A stretch of 18,751 nucleotides of DNA, from the NCBI GenBank assembly GCA_964640085.1, contig CAZXFA010000039.1, positions 1 to 18,751 of the forward strand. The letters are read 5' to 3'. The notes beneath the pieces were generated by a model. It was not told where the DNA came from. It searched no databases and saw only the letters and a list, made by a program, of their open reading frames with translations. Numbering within the stretch: the stretch's first letter is position 1; every line of letters starts with the position of its first letter. The stretch comes from CAZXFA01 sp964640085 (lineage in GTDB: Bacteria; Actinomycetota; UBA4738; HRBIN12). A program made the position numbers and the translations under genes. Shown here in pieces: positions 1-7,954 of the stretch.

Positions 1-324
1 GATGTAGGTGTCGCTCGAGGGGACGTAGGCCTCGGGCTGGTAGTAGTCGTAGTAGCTGACGAAGTACTCCACCGCGTTCTCGGGGAAGACCTCTCGGAAC
101 TCGTTGGCGAGCTGGGCGGCTAACGACTTGTTCGGGGCGATCACGAGGGTCGGTTTCTGCACCCGCTCCACCGCGTGCGCGATGGTAAAGGTCTTGCCCG
201 TCCCCGTGGCACCCAGCAGGGTGAGGTGCTCCTCGCCGGCGCGGATCCCCTCGGCGAGGTCGTCGACCGCCTTCGGCTGGTCGCCGGCGGGCTCGAAGTC
301 GGCGCGGACCTTGAACGGGGGCAT
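1..324 (-). CDS. uvrB: UvrABC excinuclease subunit B, N-terminal part (cut by window edge)
   Basis: UvrB is the damage-verifying helicase-like subunit of nucleotide excision repair; it is loaded by UvrA and then recruits UvrC. Only the first 108 codons are present; the gene runs off the left edge. The translation starts MPPFKVRADFEPAGDQPKAV, has the Walker A motif GATGTGKT near residue 40, the segment APNKSLAAQLANEF, and the tyrosine-rich beta-hairpin SYYDYYQPEAYVPSSDTYI that clamps DNA in this family. The ATG at 324-322 is preceded on the minus strand by AGGATAGGACG, a moderate ribosome binding site. It lies 9 bases after the DinB-like gene. In many actinobacteria uvrB follows coaE closely; here eight genes lie between them. 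The identification is very secure. Confidence 0.97.
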   Translation of the reverse strand, partial: MPPFKVRADFEPAGDQPKAVDDLAEGIRAGEEHLTLLGATGTGKTFTIAHAVERVQKPTLVIAPNKSLAAQLANEFREVFPENAVEYFVSYYDYYQPEAYVPSSDTYI

Positions 325-333
325 CGTCCTATC

Positions 334-879
334 CTATGGCGCTCCTCCGACCCGCCCCTGGCGACCGTGCGCCGCCACGAAGGCGGCCAGGCTGAGGTGA
401 TGGGCCACGTCGTGGCGGAACGGCCCCGCCGGGCCACCCAGGATGGCCCCCAGGCGCGCTCCGAGGGGCCGACGGCCGCGCGGCGTCGCCGGCCGGCGCC
501 AGCGGGGATCGGACATCGAACGGATGGCCCGGAGCAGCTCCTCGTGCGTCCGCTCGGTCTCCCGCCGGACCTTCGCGAGGGACCATCCGGCCTTGCGCTC
601 CACGTTCTGGGCGTTGATGCGGCCGGTCGACACCGTGAACTGGAGCTCGTCGATCGGGGCCCGCGTGTCCCGCTCCCAGGCGTCCAGGGCGTCCAGGGCG
701 TACTCCTCCCAGGACGCGAGATGACCGAGGAGGTCCTTCGGGGACCAGGTCCCGCCCCCGAGCCCGGGCCGCGCGAGCGCCCCCCGGGGCAGCCGATCGA
801 TCAGCTCGTCCGTCCGCGCCCGCCCCTCCTCGAGGATACGGATCGCCTGGCGACGGGTGGGGAGGGTGAGCTCCGCCAT
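334..879 (-). CDS. DinB-like (four-helix, metal-binding) family protein
   Basis: About 181 residues, the usual size of the DinB / DfsB / mycothiol-transferase-like superfamily of four-helix bundles that coordinate a divalent metal through three histidines. The likely ligands are the His of LLGHLASWEEYALDAL near residue 54 and the His residues in FRHDVAHHLSL near the C-terminus. Members carry out thiol-dependent transfers, or their role is unknown; the substrate cannot be read from sequence. The ATG at 879 is preferred because GGGGAGG lies 5 bases upstream; a GTG two codon positions away (882) is too close to that site. The ATG shares one base with the stop of the upstream ABC ATPase (TGATG), so it should be translationally coupled to the amino-acid importer. 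Family membership is likely, function open. Confidence 0.75.
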   Translation of the reverse strand: MAELTLPTRRQAIRILEEGRARTDELIDRLPRGALARPGLGGGTWSPKDLLGHLASWEEYALDALDAWERDTRAPIDELQFTVSTGRINAQNVERKAGWSLAKVRRETERTHEELLRAIRSMSDPRWRRPATPRGRRPLGARLGAILGGPAGPFRHDVAHHLSLAAFVAAHGRQGRVGGAP

Positions 880-1637
880 CACATCCTCCCCGCCTCGATG
901 ATGCTCTGGAGGAACCGGCGCGTCCGTTCCTCGCGAGGAGCGCGGAAGATCTGCTCCGGCGCCCCCTCCTCCAGGATCACGCCCTCGTCGAGGAAGCAGA
1001 CCCGGTGGGCGATGTCCCGGGCGAACCCCATCTCGTGCGTCGCAATCACCATCGTCATCCCGCCCTCGGCGAGCTCGCGGATCACGTTCAGGACCTCGGC
1101 CACCAGCTCCGGATCGAGCGCGCTCGTCACCTCGTCCAGCAGCATGATGTCGGGCTGCATCGCCAGCGCCCGGACGATCGCCACCCGCTGTTGCTGACCG
1201 CCGGACAGGCGGTCCGGGAAGTCGTCACGCTTGTCGGCCAGCCCGAACCGCTCCAGCAGGGCAACCCCCCGCGCCTCCGCATCGTGCCGCGAGAGCCCGA
1301 GGGCCTCCATCGGCCCCAGGGTCACGTTCCGGATCACGCTCATGTGCGGGAACAGGTTGAAGGCCTGGAACACGATGCCGATCCGCTGGCGGATCCGATT
1401 CACGTCCACACCCCGAGCGGTGATCTCGTCCCCGGCGACGAAGATCCGGCCGCGGTCGATCGGCTCGAGCAGGTTGATGCATCGCAGGAGCGTGGACTTG
1501 CCCGATCCGGAGGCGCCGATCACGCACACCACCTCGTGCTCGGAGACGGACAGATCGATCCCGCGCAACACCTCGAGCTTGCCGAAGGACTTGCGCAAGC
1601 CCTGGATCGCGAGCGCGGCGGAGCCATCGACGCTCAT
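879..1637 (-). CDS. Polar amino acid ABC transporter ATPase (GlnQ type), importer 1
   Basis: A 252-residue ATPase that powers uptake by the membrane permease encoded just upstream. It has every expected element in order: Walker A GASGSGKST near residue 40, Q-loop VFQAFNLFPHMSV, signature LSGGQQQR, Walker B IMLLDEVTSALD, and the H-loop in ATHEMGFARD. The wording DEVTSALDPE and THEMGFAR is typical of the GlnQ/ArtP/HisP branch rather than other ABC ATPases. The start ATG overlaps the permease stop by four bases (ATGA) and the stop overlaps the DinB-like start by one base, so the genes form one transcription unit. The exact amino acid carried is not determinable. A paralogous ATPase lies at 14110-14868. 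Confidence 0.95.
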   Translation of the reverse strand: MSVDGSAALAIQGLRKSFGKLEVLRGIDLSVSEHEVVCVIGASGSGKSTLLRCINLLEPIDRGRIFVAGDEITARGVDVNRIRQRIGIVFQAFNLFPHMSVIRNVTLGPMEALGLSRHDAEARGVALLERFGLADKRDDFPDRLSGGQQQRVAIVRALAMQPDIMLLDEVTSALDPELVAEVLNVIRELAEGGMTMVIATHEMGFARDIAHRVCFLDEGVILEEGAPEQIFRAPREERTRRFLQSIIEAGRM

Positions 1638-2542
1638 ACGCCGCCGATCGCGTGCCGACGCCGCTGGTCCCGGGCGACGAGCCAGTCGACGACCCGCGCC
1701 TGGGGGATCGTGATCACGACATAGACCAACGCCAGCGCCACGTACGGCGTGAAATCGAACTCGGCGGCCGAAACGATCTGCGCCTGTCGAAGCCCCTCCA
1801 CGACGCCGCCCAGGAGGCCGACGAGCGCCGAGTCCTTCTGGAGGCCGATGAAGTCGTTCAGCAGCGGCGGGATCACGCGACGGACCGCCTGTGGGATCAC
1901 GACGAACCGGAGTGTCTTCCGTCGGCTGAGCGCGAGCGCCCGAGCGGACGCCACCTGGGAGGGGTGGATCGATTGGATCCCGGCCCGGTAGACCTCGGCC
2001 ACGTACGCCGAGTACACGAGGACCAAGGCCACGATCGCCCAGAACGTGTCGGAGTGAGGGATCCCCCTGAGATCGAGCGAAGGTGCGCCGTAGCCGAGGA
2101 GGAAGATCACGAGGATGGTCGGGAGCGCGCGGAACAGGTCCGTGTAGCCGGCCGAGAGGATCCGCAGCGGTGCGAAGACCGGTCCCTGAAGGCTCCGGAG
2201 TACGGCGAGAAGGAGCGCGAACAGCAGCACGAACGCCTCGGCCACGGAGAAGATGAAGATGTTCCGACCGAACTTCCTGGCGATGTCGCCGAACGACTCG
2301 CCGAAGACGCGTCCGTCGAAGAAGGCCTCACGGATCTGTGGCCACCCCGAGGAGTTCACGACGGCGACCACGAGCACCGTGAAGAAGATCACGGTGCTCG
2401 CGACGGCGATCCACACGCCGCGGGCGCCCTCGCCGCGGAGCGGCGCCAGGATCCGCGACCCTCGGTCCCCGGTGGGGGGCGCGGAGGGGCCGTCGGGGAG
2501 CCCCCGATCCCTCTCCGGGGCGCCCGGAGGGACCACGCTCAC
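1634..2542 (-). CDS. Polar amino acid ABC transporter permease, importer 1
   Basis: Integral membrane subunit of about 302 residues for uptake of a polar amino acid. After a Pro/Gly-rich cytoplasmic N-terminus there is a membrane segment near residues 43-62, then the HisMQ-family core. The coupling (EAA) region is EVYRAGIQSIHPSQVASARA followed by VIPQAVRRVIPPLLNDFIG, which contacts the ATPase. It belongs to the His/Glu/Gln/Arg permease family (BPD_transp_1 fold). The start is GTG at 2542, 7 bases after the stop of the binding-protein gene; a second in-frame GTG two codons later is possible. No strong ribosome binding site is visible, so translation may depend on coupling. Only one permease gene is present, implying a homodimeric channel. 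Confidence 0.93.
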   Translation of the reverse strand: MSVVPPGAPERDRGLPDGPSAPPTGDRGSRILAPLRGEGARGVWIAVASTVIFFTVLVVAVVNSSGWPQIREAFFDGRVFGESFGDIARKFGRNIFIFSVAEAFVLLFALLLAVLRSLQGPVFAPLRILSAGYTDLFRALPTILVIFLLGYGAPSLDLRGIPHSDTFWAIVALVLVYSAYVAEVYRAGIQSIHPSQVASARALALSRRKTLRFVVIPQAVRRVIPPLLNDFIGLQKDSALVGLLGGVVEGLRQAQIVSAAEFDFTPYVALALVYVVITIPQARVVDWLVARDQRRRHAIGGV

Positions 2543-2549
2543 GATGTCG

Positions 2550-3491
2550 CTAGCCCAGCACGGGCGCGTTCGTCTTGTCCGCCAGCCACTGCTGCTCGAT
2601 CGCGTCCAGGGTCCCGTCCGCCTTCATCTCCTGGAGGGCCAGGTTCACGCACTCGACGAGCGGGCTCCCCTCCTCGAACGCCATCGCGAAGTACTCGTCC
2701 GACTCGGCCCCGAACTGCCCGACGACGACGCCCTTGTCGATCTGGACGGCCGCCATGAAGAACGCGGTGGGCAGGTCGACGACGATTCCGTCGATGTCGC
2801 CGTTGTCGAGGTCCGTGACGGCCTGGGCGAGGTCGTCGTAGACGGCGGGCTCGACGGTTGGCTGGACGACGTCATCGATCACGTCCAGGCTCGTCGTCCC
2901 GATCGGGGCCCCGAGCTTGGCGTCCCTCAGCTCCTCGATCGTGGTGGCGCCCGCGATCGGGCTGCCCTGCCTGGACACGAGGGCCTGGTTCACGTTGTAG
3001 TACGACTCGCTGAAGTCGACCGCCTCGTCCCGCTCCGGCTTGTACGAGATCTGCTGGAGGACGAAGTCGAACGGCTTGTCACCGGGGGCGAACGACTTGT
3101 TGAACCCCACCGAGACGAACGTGACCGAGTCGGGGAACGCGAAGCCCATCCGGGCGGCGACCTCGGCCACGACGGCTCCCTCGTACCCTTCGCCCTTGGC
3201 GGGGTCGTTGAACTCGAACTCGGAGTCCGGGCTCTCGCCGCCCTCCCACCACGGGGGGAAGGCGGGGTTGCCGGTGCCCACGGTGAGGGTTCCCGGGGAC
3301 TCGAAGGCTCCGGCGTTGTCCTCCGCACACGTGGCCGCCGTCGCAACCACGCCGTCGACCGCGGTCACACCGGTTGGGCCGGTCGGCCCCGTGACCCCCG
3401 TCTCGCCGCCGGGCGCGATCGTCGGCTCGTCCTCGGCGCAGGCGGCCAGCACCATCGCCGTGGCCGACAGGATGATCAGGAGCTTGCGCAT
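2550..3491 (-). CDS. Amino acid ABC transporter substrate-binding lipoprotein, importer 1
   Basis: Extracytoplasmic receptor of the importer, 313 residues, SBP_bac_3 family. The start chosen is the ATG at 3491: GGAGGGGG lies 6 bases upstream and the product begins MRKLLIILSATAMVLAACAE, a textbook lipoprotein signal with lipidated Cys18. An in-frame start 11 codons upstream would spoil the signal. Residues about 27-42 form a Gly/Pro/Thr linker (GGETGVTGPTGPTGVT). The ligand domain has NPAFPPWWEGG, the hinge-region block SYKPERDEAVDFSESYYNVN (Arg expected to bind the alpha-carboxylate), and GTTSLDVIDDVVQPT. This wording fits an actinobacterial subfamily with an insertion before the first lobe helix. 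The genes for permease, ATPase and DinB-like protein follow directly. The ligand is unknown. Confidence 0.93.
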   Translation of the reverse strand: MRKLLIILSATAMVLAACAEDEPTIAPGGETGVTGPTGPTGVTAVDGVVATAATCAEDNAGAFESPGTLTVGTGNPAFPPWWEGGESPDSEFEFNDPAKGEGYEGAVVAEVAARMGFAFPDSVTFVSVGFNKSFAPGDKPFDFVLQQISYKPERDEAVDFSESYYNVNQALVSRQGSPIAGATTIEELRDAKLGAPIGTTSLDVIDDVVQPTVEPAVYDDLAQAVTDLDNGDIDGIVVDLPTAFFMAAVQIDKGVVVGQFGAESDEYFAMAFEEGSPLVECVNLALQEMKADGTLDAIEQQWLADKTNAPVLG

Positions 3492-3578
3492 CTGGAACCC
3501 CCTCCGTCCCCTATGCACGGCCAACCCGCGCCCGTCGCGGAGCCTAGCACAGGGCTCAGCGGACCAGGTCCGCGGCCC
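3492..3578 (-). other. Gap between the ABC-2 exporter and importer 1 (small hairpin, no clear promoter)
   Basis: This 87-base stretch separates the exporter from the importer, both read on the minus strand. A small perfect inverted repeat (GCGGAC, loop CAG, GTCCGC) sits at 3559-3573, just after the permease stop, but has no T-run, so it is at best a weak pause or processing site. TAGGCT and CATAGG could be -10 elements, yet neither has a convincing -35 at 16-18 bases. Separate transcription of the importer is plausible but not shown. Confidence 0.3.
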
Positions 3579-4352
3579 TCACCGCCTGGGCTCCCACGAG
3601 AAGAAGCGCGCCGCCAACAGCAGTCCGGCCAGTCCCCAGCCGACGAGGATCAGCACGTCCGACCACTCGAAGGCGAAGGGACTCCCGTAGAACGACGCCC
3701 GCATCGCGTCGACGAAGTGCCGAACGGGGAAGACCGATCCGGTGAGCGCGAACCATCGAGGGGCGTCGTCGCCCACGGGGAAGAAGACCCCCGAGATGAA
3801 CAGCAGCGGCAGCACGATCGCGTTCACGATCGCCGGTGCGGCGTCGGCGTTGGGTACGACGGCGGTGGTCGCCAGCCCGAGAGCCGCGAACGCGAGCCCG
3901 CCGAGCACCACGGTGAGGACGAACTGGAGCAGGAGCGCCCCCGCGGGCACGGCCGCCCCGTACAGGGCGACGCCGAACGCGGCGGTGATCGCCACGAGGA
4001 GCCCGGCCACGAGCATCCCGTGCAGGATCCGTCCCGACAGGAACGTCCAGCCCGGCAGGGGCGTGCCGCGCAACCGCTTCAGGATCCCGGCCTCGCGCTG
4101 GTAGGTGACGCTCATGGCGATGTTCGTGAAGCAGGCGGTGATCACCGAGAACGCCGCCATCGCCGCGACGTAGTAGCGCGCCTGCGCCAGCCGCTTTCCG
4201 CCGATCGTCACGGTGCCGTCGCCGATCACAGCGGTGAAGATCACGAGGAACATGAGCGGGAACGCGAACGTGAAGAACGCGGAGGCCGGGTTCCGCCAGA
4301 ACGCGCGGTTGGTGAACCGGACCTCTCGCAGGACGAGCTTCAGGTCGCTCAC
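3579..4352 (-). CDS. ABC-2 type exporter, membrane permease
   Basis: A 257-residue membrane protein with about six hydrophobic segments, for example FFTFAFPLMFLVIFTAVIG, YYVAAMAAFSVITACF, the segment AGLLVAITAAFGVALYGAAV and VNAIVLPLLFISGVFFPVG. The pattern is that of the ABC2_membrane family (DrrB-like), which exports drugs, lipids or polysaccharide precursors with a separate ATPase. The motif FISGVFFPV before the last segments is typical. The start is GTG at 4352, preceded by GGGGAGGG, and it overlaps the ATPase stop by four bases (GTGA). The reading frame stays open far upstream, but that part lies within the ATPase gene and is a shadow. The exported compound is not determinable. Confidence 0.92.
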   Translation of the reverse strand: MSDLKLVLREVRFTNRAFWRNPASAFFTFAFPLMFLVIFTAVIGDGTVTIGGKRLAQARYYVAAMAAFSVITACFTNIAMSVTYQREAGILKRLRGTPLPGWTFLSGRILHGMLVAGLLVAITAAFGVALYGAAVPAGALLLQFVLTVVLGGLAFAALGLATTAVVPNADAAPAIVNAIVLPLLFISGVFFPVGDDAPRWFALTGSVFPVRHFVDAMRASFYGSPFAFEWSDVLILVGWGLAGLLLAARFFSWEPRR

Positions 4353-5257
4353 CGACCCTCCCCTCGTGTGAGCGCCAGGTAGACGTCCTCGAGCGTCGGC
4401 CGGATCACCTCGAGCGCTTCCAGGCCGACCCCACGCTCGATCGCCCACCCCGTGAGCTCGTGGAGGGTCCGCGTCGGGTCCGAGACGAGGAGCTCGATCG
4501 TCCGGTCCCCGGCCGACACCGCCCGGCCCACGCGCGCCGGGAGCCCGGGTGCCCCCTCCGGCAGGCGGAACCGGATCGCGGTTTCTCCCAGATGTCGGTC
4601 GCCGAGCGTCGACGGTGGGCCCTCCGCGACGATCTCTCCGTGCGCCATGACCGCGACCCGATCGGCCAGGCTCTGGGCCTCGTCCATGAAGTGGGTGGTG
4701 AGGAGCACGGTCTCCCCGAGCGCCGCGAGGCTCCGGACGACCTCCCACGCCTGCCGGCGGGCGCCGGGGTCGAAGCCGGTCGTGGGCTCGTCGAGGAAGA
4801 GCAGCTCGGGATCCCCGGCGAGGGCCACCGCCACGTCCAAGCGCCGTTGCTGACCTCCCGACAGCCGCAGGACGCGGACGTCGCGCTGATCGGTCAGCCC
4901 GGCGATCGCCAGGACCTCGTCGGTGTCCCGCGGCCGCGGGTAGTAGCCCGCGTGGAGCTCCACGGTCTCGCGGACGGTGAGGTACGGATCCACGCCGGTG
5001 GACTGCAGGACGATCCCGATGCGCTCGCGGAAGGCCCGCTCCCGCCGGGCGGGGTCGTGGCCGAGCACGGACACCTCTCCGGCCGACCGCTTCCGGTACC
5101 CCTCCAGGATCTCCACGGTCGTGGTCTTGCCGGCCCCGTTCGGTCCCAGGATGGCAAGCACCTGCCCGCGGTGGACGTCCAGATCGATCCCCCGGACGGC
5201 CTCGAGGTCGCCGTAGGTACGGCGGAGCCCGCGGACCCGTATCGCGACCTCGCCCAT
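4349..5257 (-). CDS. ABC-2 type exporter, ATP-binding subunit (DrrA-like)
   Basis: A 302-residue ATPase partner of the permease it overlaps. Visible motifs are Walker A GPNGAGKTTT near residue 38, the Q-loop region IVLQSTGVDPYLTV, signature LSGGQQRRLDVAVAL, Walker B LLFLDEPTTGFD, and H-loop LLTTHFMDEAQSLADRV. FMDEA and the C-terminal extension of about 80 residues ending LEDVYLALTRGEGR are typical of the CcmA/DrrA group of exporter ATPases (ABC-2 system). The ATG at 5257 is 9 bases after the dehydrogenase stop; no clear ribosome binding site is visible, so coupled translation is likely. It could serve drug resistance or cell-envelope export; context does not decide. Confidence 0.95.
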   Translation of the reverse strand: MGEVAIRVRGLRRTYGDLEAVRGIDLDVHRGQVLAILGPNGAGKTTTVEILEGYRKRSAGEVSVLGHDPARRERAFRERIGIVLQSTGVDPYLTVRETVELHAGYYPRPRDTDEVLAIAGLTDQRDVRVLRLSGGQQRRLDVAVALAGDPELLFLDEPTTGFDPGARRQAWEVVRSLAALGETVLLTTHFMDEAQSLADRVAVMAHGEIVAEGPPSTLGDRHLGETAIRFRLPEGAPGLPARVGRAVSAGDRTIELLVSDPTRTLHELTGWAIERGVGLEALEVIRPTLEDVYLALTRGEGR

Positions 5258-5266
5258 GGTCGAAGG

Positions 5267-6250
5267 CTACCGGCCCCCGACGGGCACGTAGCCGCGGTGC
5301 TTGTCCACCACGTTCCGGAGCGGACGGCCGGTGAGGTACCGTTCGAGGTTACCGAGGAAGAGCTCCACCACCGCCTCGCGCCATCCGGCGAAGGTCCCGG
5401 CCATGTGGGGCGAGACGAGCACGTTCGGAAGACTCCAGAGCGGGCTCTCCGCCGGCAAGGGTTCGCGGTCGAAGACGTCCAGCGCGGCGCCGGCCAGGCG
5501 ATCCTCCTGCAGCGCCCGTACCAGCGCCTCCTCGTCGACCGTGGCCCCCCGTCCGATGTTCACGAACCGCGTGTGCGGACCCATCGCCGCGAAGGCGCGC
5601 TCGTCGAAGATCCGGACGGTCTCCGACGTCGCCGGGAGCGCGTCCACGACCACGTCGGCCCACCCACACGCATCGGCCAGCTCGTCGGACCCGTACACCA
5701 CCCGGAATACGTCGTTCCCCGGTCGCGCGGTCCGTGCGACCGCCCGGACGACCATGCCGAAGCGCCCGGCCGCCCGGCCGATGGCGTGCCCCACCGGTCC
5801 TGCGCCCACCACCAGGAGCCGGCGTCCGGCCAGGCGCTCGGTCTCCCGCGGTCCCCAGTTCTGCGATCGCTGTCGATCCAGCATCCCGGGGAACCCTTTC
5901 GCGAACATCAGGAGGAGGCCGAGCGTGTACTCGGCGATCGCCTCGTCGAACACTCCTCGGGCGTTCGTGAGCACCACCGAGCTCTCCACCAGTTCGGGGA
6001 ACAGGAGCCCATCGACGCCGGCGGAGGCGGCCTGGATCCACCGCAGATCCACCGCGCGCGCCCAGCTGGGCCGGAGCAGCTCGCGCCGCGGACGCCACGC
6101 GAGCAGCACGTCGGTGCCGCCCAACGCGTCCGCGGTCTCCTCCGCCGTGGCCGCCGTCACGACCTCGGCGACCTCGTCGAGCCCCTCGAGACCCGCGATG
6201 GGGGTCTCCGCGGAGGCGCCCATCACGACGACCCTGGCCCGAGAGGTCAC
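5267..6250 (-). CDS. D-2-hydroxyacid dehydrogenase (NAD(P)-dependent)
   Basis: About 327 residues, the normal length for D-isomer-specific 2-hydroxyacid dehydrogenases, which interconvert 2-oxoacids and D-2-hydroxyacids. The nucleotide-binding fold has VVGAGPVGHAIG near residue 150. Catalytic residues are visible: Arg in FVNIGRGATVDEEAL, Glu in ALDVFDREPLP, and His in NVLVSPHMAG. The wording resembles the hydroxypyruvate/glyoxylate reductase and SerA-like groups, without the ACT domain of SerA, so a phosphoglycerate dehydrogenase role is unlikely. The GTG at 6250 overlaps the DUF2203 stop by four bases (GTGA); the frame extends 27 codons further but into that gene. The substrate is unknown. 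Confidence 0.92.
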   Translation of the reverse strand: MTSRARVVVMGASAETPIAGLEGLDEVAEVVTAATAEETADALGGTDVLLAWRPRRELLRPSWARAVDLRWIQAASAGVDGLLFPELVESSVVLTNARGVFDEAIAEYTLGLLLMFAKGFPGMLDRQRSQNWGPRETERLAGRRLLVVGAGPVGHAIGRAAGRFGMVVRAVARTARPGNDVFRVVYGSDELADACGWADVVVDALPATSETVRIFDERAFAAMGPHTRFVNIGRGATVDEEALVRALQEDRLAGAALDVFDREPLPAESPLWSLPNVLVSPHMAGTFAGWREAVVELFLGNLERYLTGRPLRNVVDKHRGYVPVGGR

Positions 6251-6621
6251 AGCGGCCGCCGGCCGACGAAGCCCTGGTCCAGCTCGTGCCAGAAGCCGAC
6301 CCGCTCTTCGCCGAGCCTCCAGCACAGCCACACCCGCCGGCCCTCACGCTCGCCCGGGAGATCCACCAGGCCGGTCTCCGGATCGCGCAGCACGATGTCG
6401 AGTCGGGCGAGGGTTTGGAGCTCCTGGCGGAGCGCCGCCGAGGCGTCCCAGTACTCCTGTCCACCGTGGGCGCCCCCCGGGTCCGCCGCCACGCGTTCCC
6501 GCACCCGCTCCGCACTCCGGAGCAAGGTCTGCCGGGCGGCCCGGATCCGCTCCAGACGGCTCCGCAGCTCCGGGAGCAGGGCGTCCGCCTCCTCGACGCG
6601 GTACGTGCGCCCGCCGGCCAT
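6247..6621 (-). CDS. DUF2203 family protein
   Basis: A 124-residue conserved hypothetical protein. It begins with the family pattern TYRVEEADALLPELRSRLER and a predicted helical, coiled-coil-like first half (residues about 5-75, rich in Arg, Glu and Leu). It ends with the hallmark block DIVLRDPETGLVDLPGEREG then VWLCWRLGEERVGFWHELD and GFVGRRPL. Function is unknown; members are common in actinobacteria and other bacteria. The ATG at 6621 shares one base with the HAD gene's stop (TGATG), and its stop overlaps the dehydrogenase start, so it is mid-operon. The long in-frame extension upstream is antisense-free shadow of the HAD gene, not real protein. Confidence 0.9.
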   Translation of the reverse strand: MAGGRTYRVEEADALLPELRSRLERIRAARQTLLRSAERVRERVAADPGGAHGGQEYWDASAALRQELQTLARLDIVLRDPETGLVDLPGEREGRRVWLCWRLGEERVGFWHELDQGFVGRRPL

Positions 6622-7319
6622 CAGAAACCCAACACCGACGGGAGCTCGGCCAGCGACCTGATCCGCGTCCCCGGCGCGTCCGGGAAGCGACCCCGTCGAT
6701 CGATCAGCACCGGGAACATCCCGACCGCGAGCGCCGGGTCCACGTCGAACTCCGGGTCGTCCCCCACGTAGACCGATCCCTCGGGACCTACCCCTGCCCG
6801 TTCCATCGCCAGCTCGAAGATCCGAGGGTCCGGCTTCTCCAGCCCTTCGATCCCCGAGATCACGCGAACCGCGAAGTAGTCCCGGATCCCGAGCTGGTCC
6901 AGCAGGCGTTCGAGCCACTCCTCGAAGTTCGAGACCACCCCCAGTCTCGCCCCCGCGCCTCGCAGACGGTCCAGCGTGGGGACCACGTCGTCGAACAGCG
7001 CGTAGTTGGCCAGGTCGGTGAACTCCTCGTAGACCGTGTCGATCAATCCGTCGCCCGTGGGGATCTCGAGCTCGCGCAGGAAGATCTCGTAGACGTCGTG
7101 CCAGAAGCGCCGGGACTTCTCCGTGCTGGTGGTCCACAGCTCGTTGGTCTCGGCGGCGCGCTTGAACCGGTCGAAGACCACGTGGATCCGGTCGCGGATC
7201 GTCTCGGGGGCCACGTCGAACCCTTCCCGCCGCAGGACCCGGGCGAACAGATCCGGGAAGGTGGGATGCGGGTGGACCAGGGTCTCACCGGCGTCGAAGA
7301 AGACCGCGGCGTACCGCAC
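6621..7319 (-). CDS. HAD superfamily hydrolase (REG-2/HDHD3-like)
   Basis: About 232 residues, haloacid dehalogenase superfamily, probably a phosphatase on a small phosphorylated metabolite. Motif I is AVFFDAGETL (nucleophile Asp; the usual second Asp is Gly, as in HDHD3-like members). Motif II is GVVSNFEEWL, motif III the Lys in LEKPDPRIFELAM, and motif IV VYVGDDPEFDVDPA. An alpha-helical cap lies between motifs I and II. Start: GTG at 7319 gives VRYAAVFFDAGE, the usual distance to motif I; GTG at 7325 two codons earlier is equally possible, and neither has a strong ribosome binding site. It lies about 20-26 bases after coaE. Substrate not determinable. Confidence 0.88.
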   Translation of the reverse strand: MRYAAVFFDAGETLVHPHPTFPDLFARVLRREGFDVAPETIRDRIHVVFDRFKRAAETNELWTTSTEKSRRFWHDVYEIFLRELEIPTGDGLIDTVYEEFTDLANYALFDDVVPTLDRLRGAGARLGVVSNFEEWLERLLDQLGIRDYFAVRVISGIEGLEKPDPRIFELAMERAGVGPEGSVYVGDDPEFDVDPALAVGMFPVLIDRRGRFPDAPGTRIRSLAELPSVLGF

Positions 7320-7345
7320 CCGCACAGGATAGCCAGCACGTGCGC

Positions 7346-7948
7346 TCAGCCGGCCGCTCGGGACCGCAGGTTCCGCCAGAGGCGACCGACCTGTCCCTCG
7401 AGCTCCTCCAGGGTTCCCTCGTTGTCGACGATCACGTCGGCCACCGCGGCCTTGTCCTCCAGGGGCGCCTGCGCGGCGATGCGCGCGCCGATCACCTCCT
7501 CGGCCATGGCCCGACCCCGCAGGAGCCGTTCGACCTGTGTCTCGACCGGAGTGGACACCACCACCAGGACGTCGAACGCGGTGTGCATCCCCGTCTCCAC
7601 CAGTAGCGGGGCGCTGAAGACGACCACACGATCGGTCCCCTGGTAGCGCTCGCACCCCTCGGCGAAGAGCCGCCGGACCTCGGGGTGGACGATCGCCTCG
7701 AGGTCGCGACGGGCGGCGGGATCCGCGAACACGATGCTGGCCAGCGCCTCTCGATCCAGCTCCCCGCCCGGCCCCAGGACGTTGGCCCCGAACCGCTCGA
7801 CCACCGCATCGTGTCCGGGGGTCCCGGGCTCGACGGCCATGCGAGCCAGGGCATCCGCGTCGAACACGATCGCGCCCCGTTCCTCCAGCATCCGGGCGAC
7901 GGTGGACTTCCCGGAACCGATCCCGCCGGTCAGGCCGACCAGCAGCAC
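7346..7948 (-). CDS. coaE: Dephospho-CoA kinase
   Basis: Last step of coenzyme A synthesis: ATP-dependent phosphorylation of the 3'-hydroxyl of dephospho-CoA. The 200-residue single-domain form begins LLVGLTGGIGSGKSTVARML with the P-loop at residues 8-16, then FDADALARM, the IVHPEVRRLF helix, and VVVFSAPLLVETGMHTAFD, all standard for CoaE. It lacks the long C-terminal GrpB-like extension found in mycobacterial CoaE. The GTG start at 7948 is 6 bases after the rpsA stop, and the GGAG that overlaps that stop (GGAGTAG) serves as ribosome binding site. The rpsA-coaE pair is conserved in actinobacteria. Confidence 0.96.
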   Translation of the reverse strand: MLLVGLTGGIGSGKSTVARMLEERGAIVFDADALARMAVEPGTPGHDAVVERFGANVLGPGGELDREALASIVFADPAARRDLEAIVHPEVRRLFAEGCERYQGTDRVVVFSAPLLVETGMHTAFDVLVVVSTPVETQVERLLRGRAMAEEVIGARIAAQAPLEDKAAVADVIVDNEGTLEELEGQVGRLWRNLRSRAAG

Positions 7949-7954
7949 CCGGGC

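Noticed and set aside
3559..3573. Intrinsic terminator after the ABC-2 permease
   Set aside because: The stem is only 6 bp with a 3-base loop and no T-run, so it is not called as a terminator.
2253..7646. Very long plus-strand reading frames (up to about 780 codons) opposite the minus-strand operon
   Set aside because: They lie exactly opposite well-identified genes, contain Arg/Pro/Ala-rich shadow sequence and no motifs.
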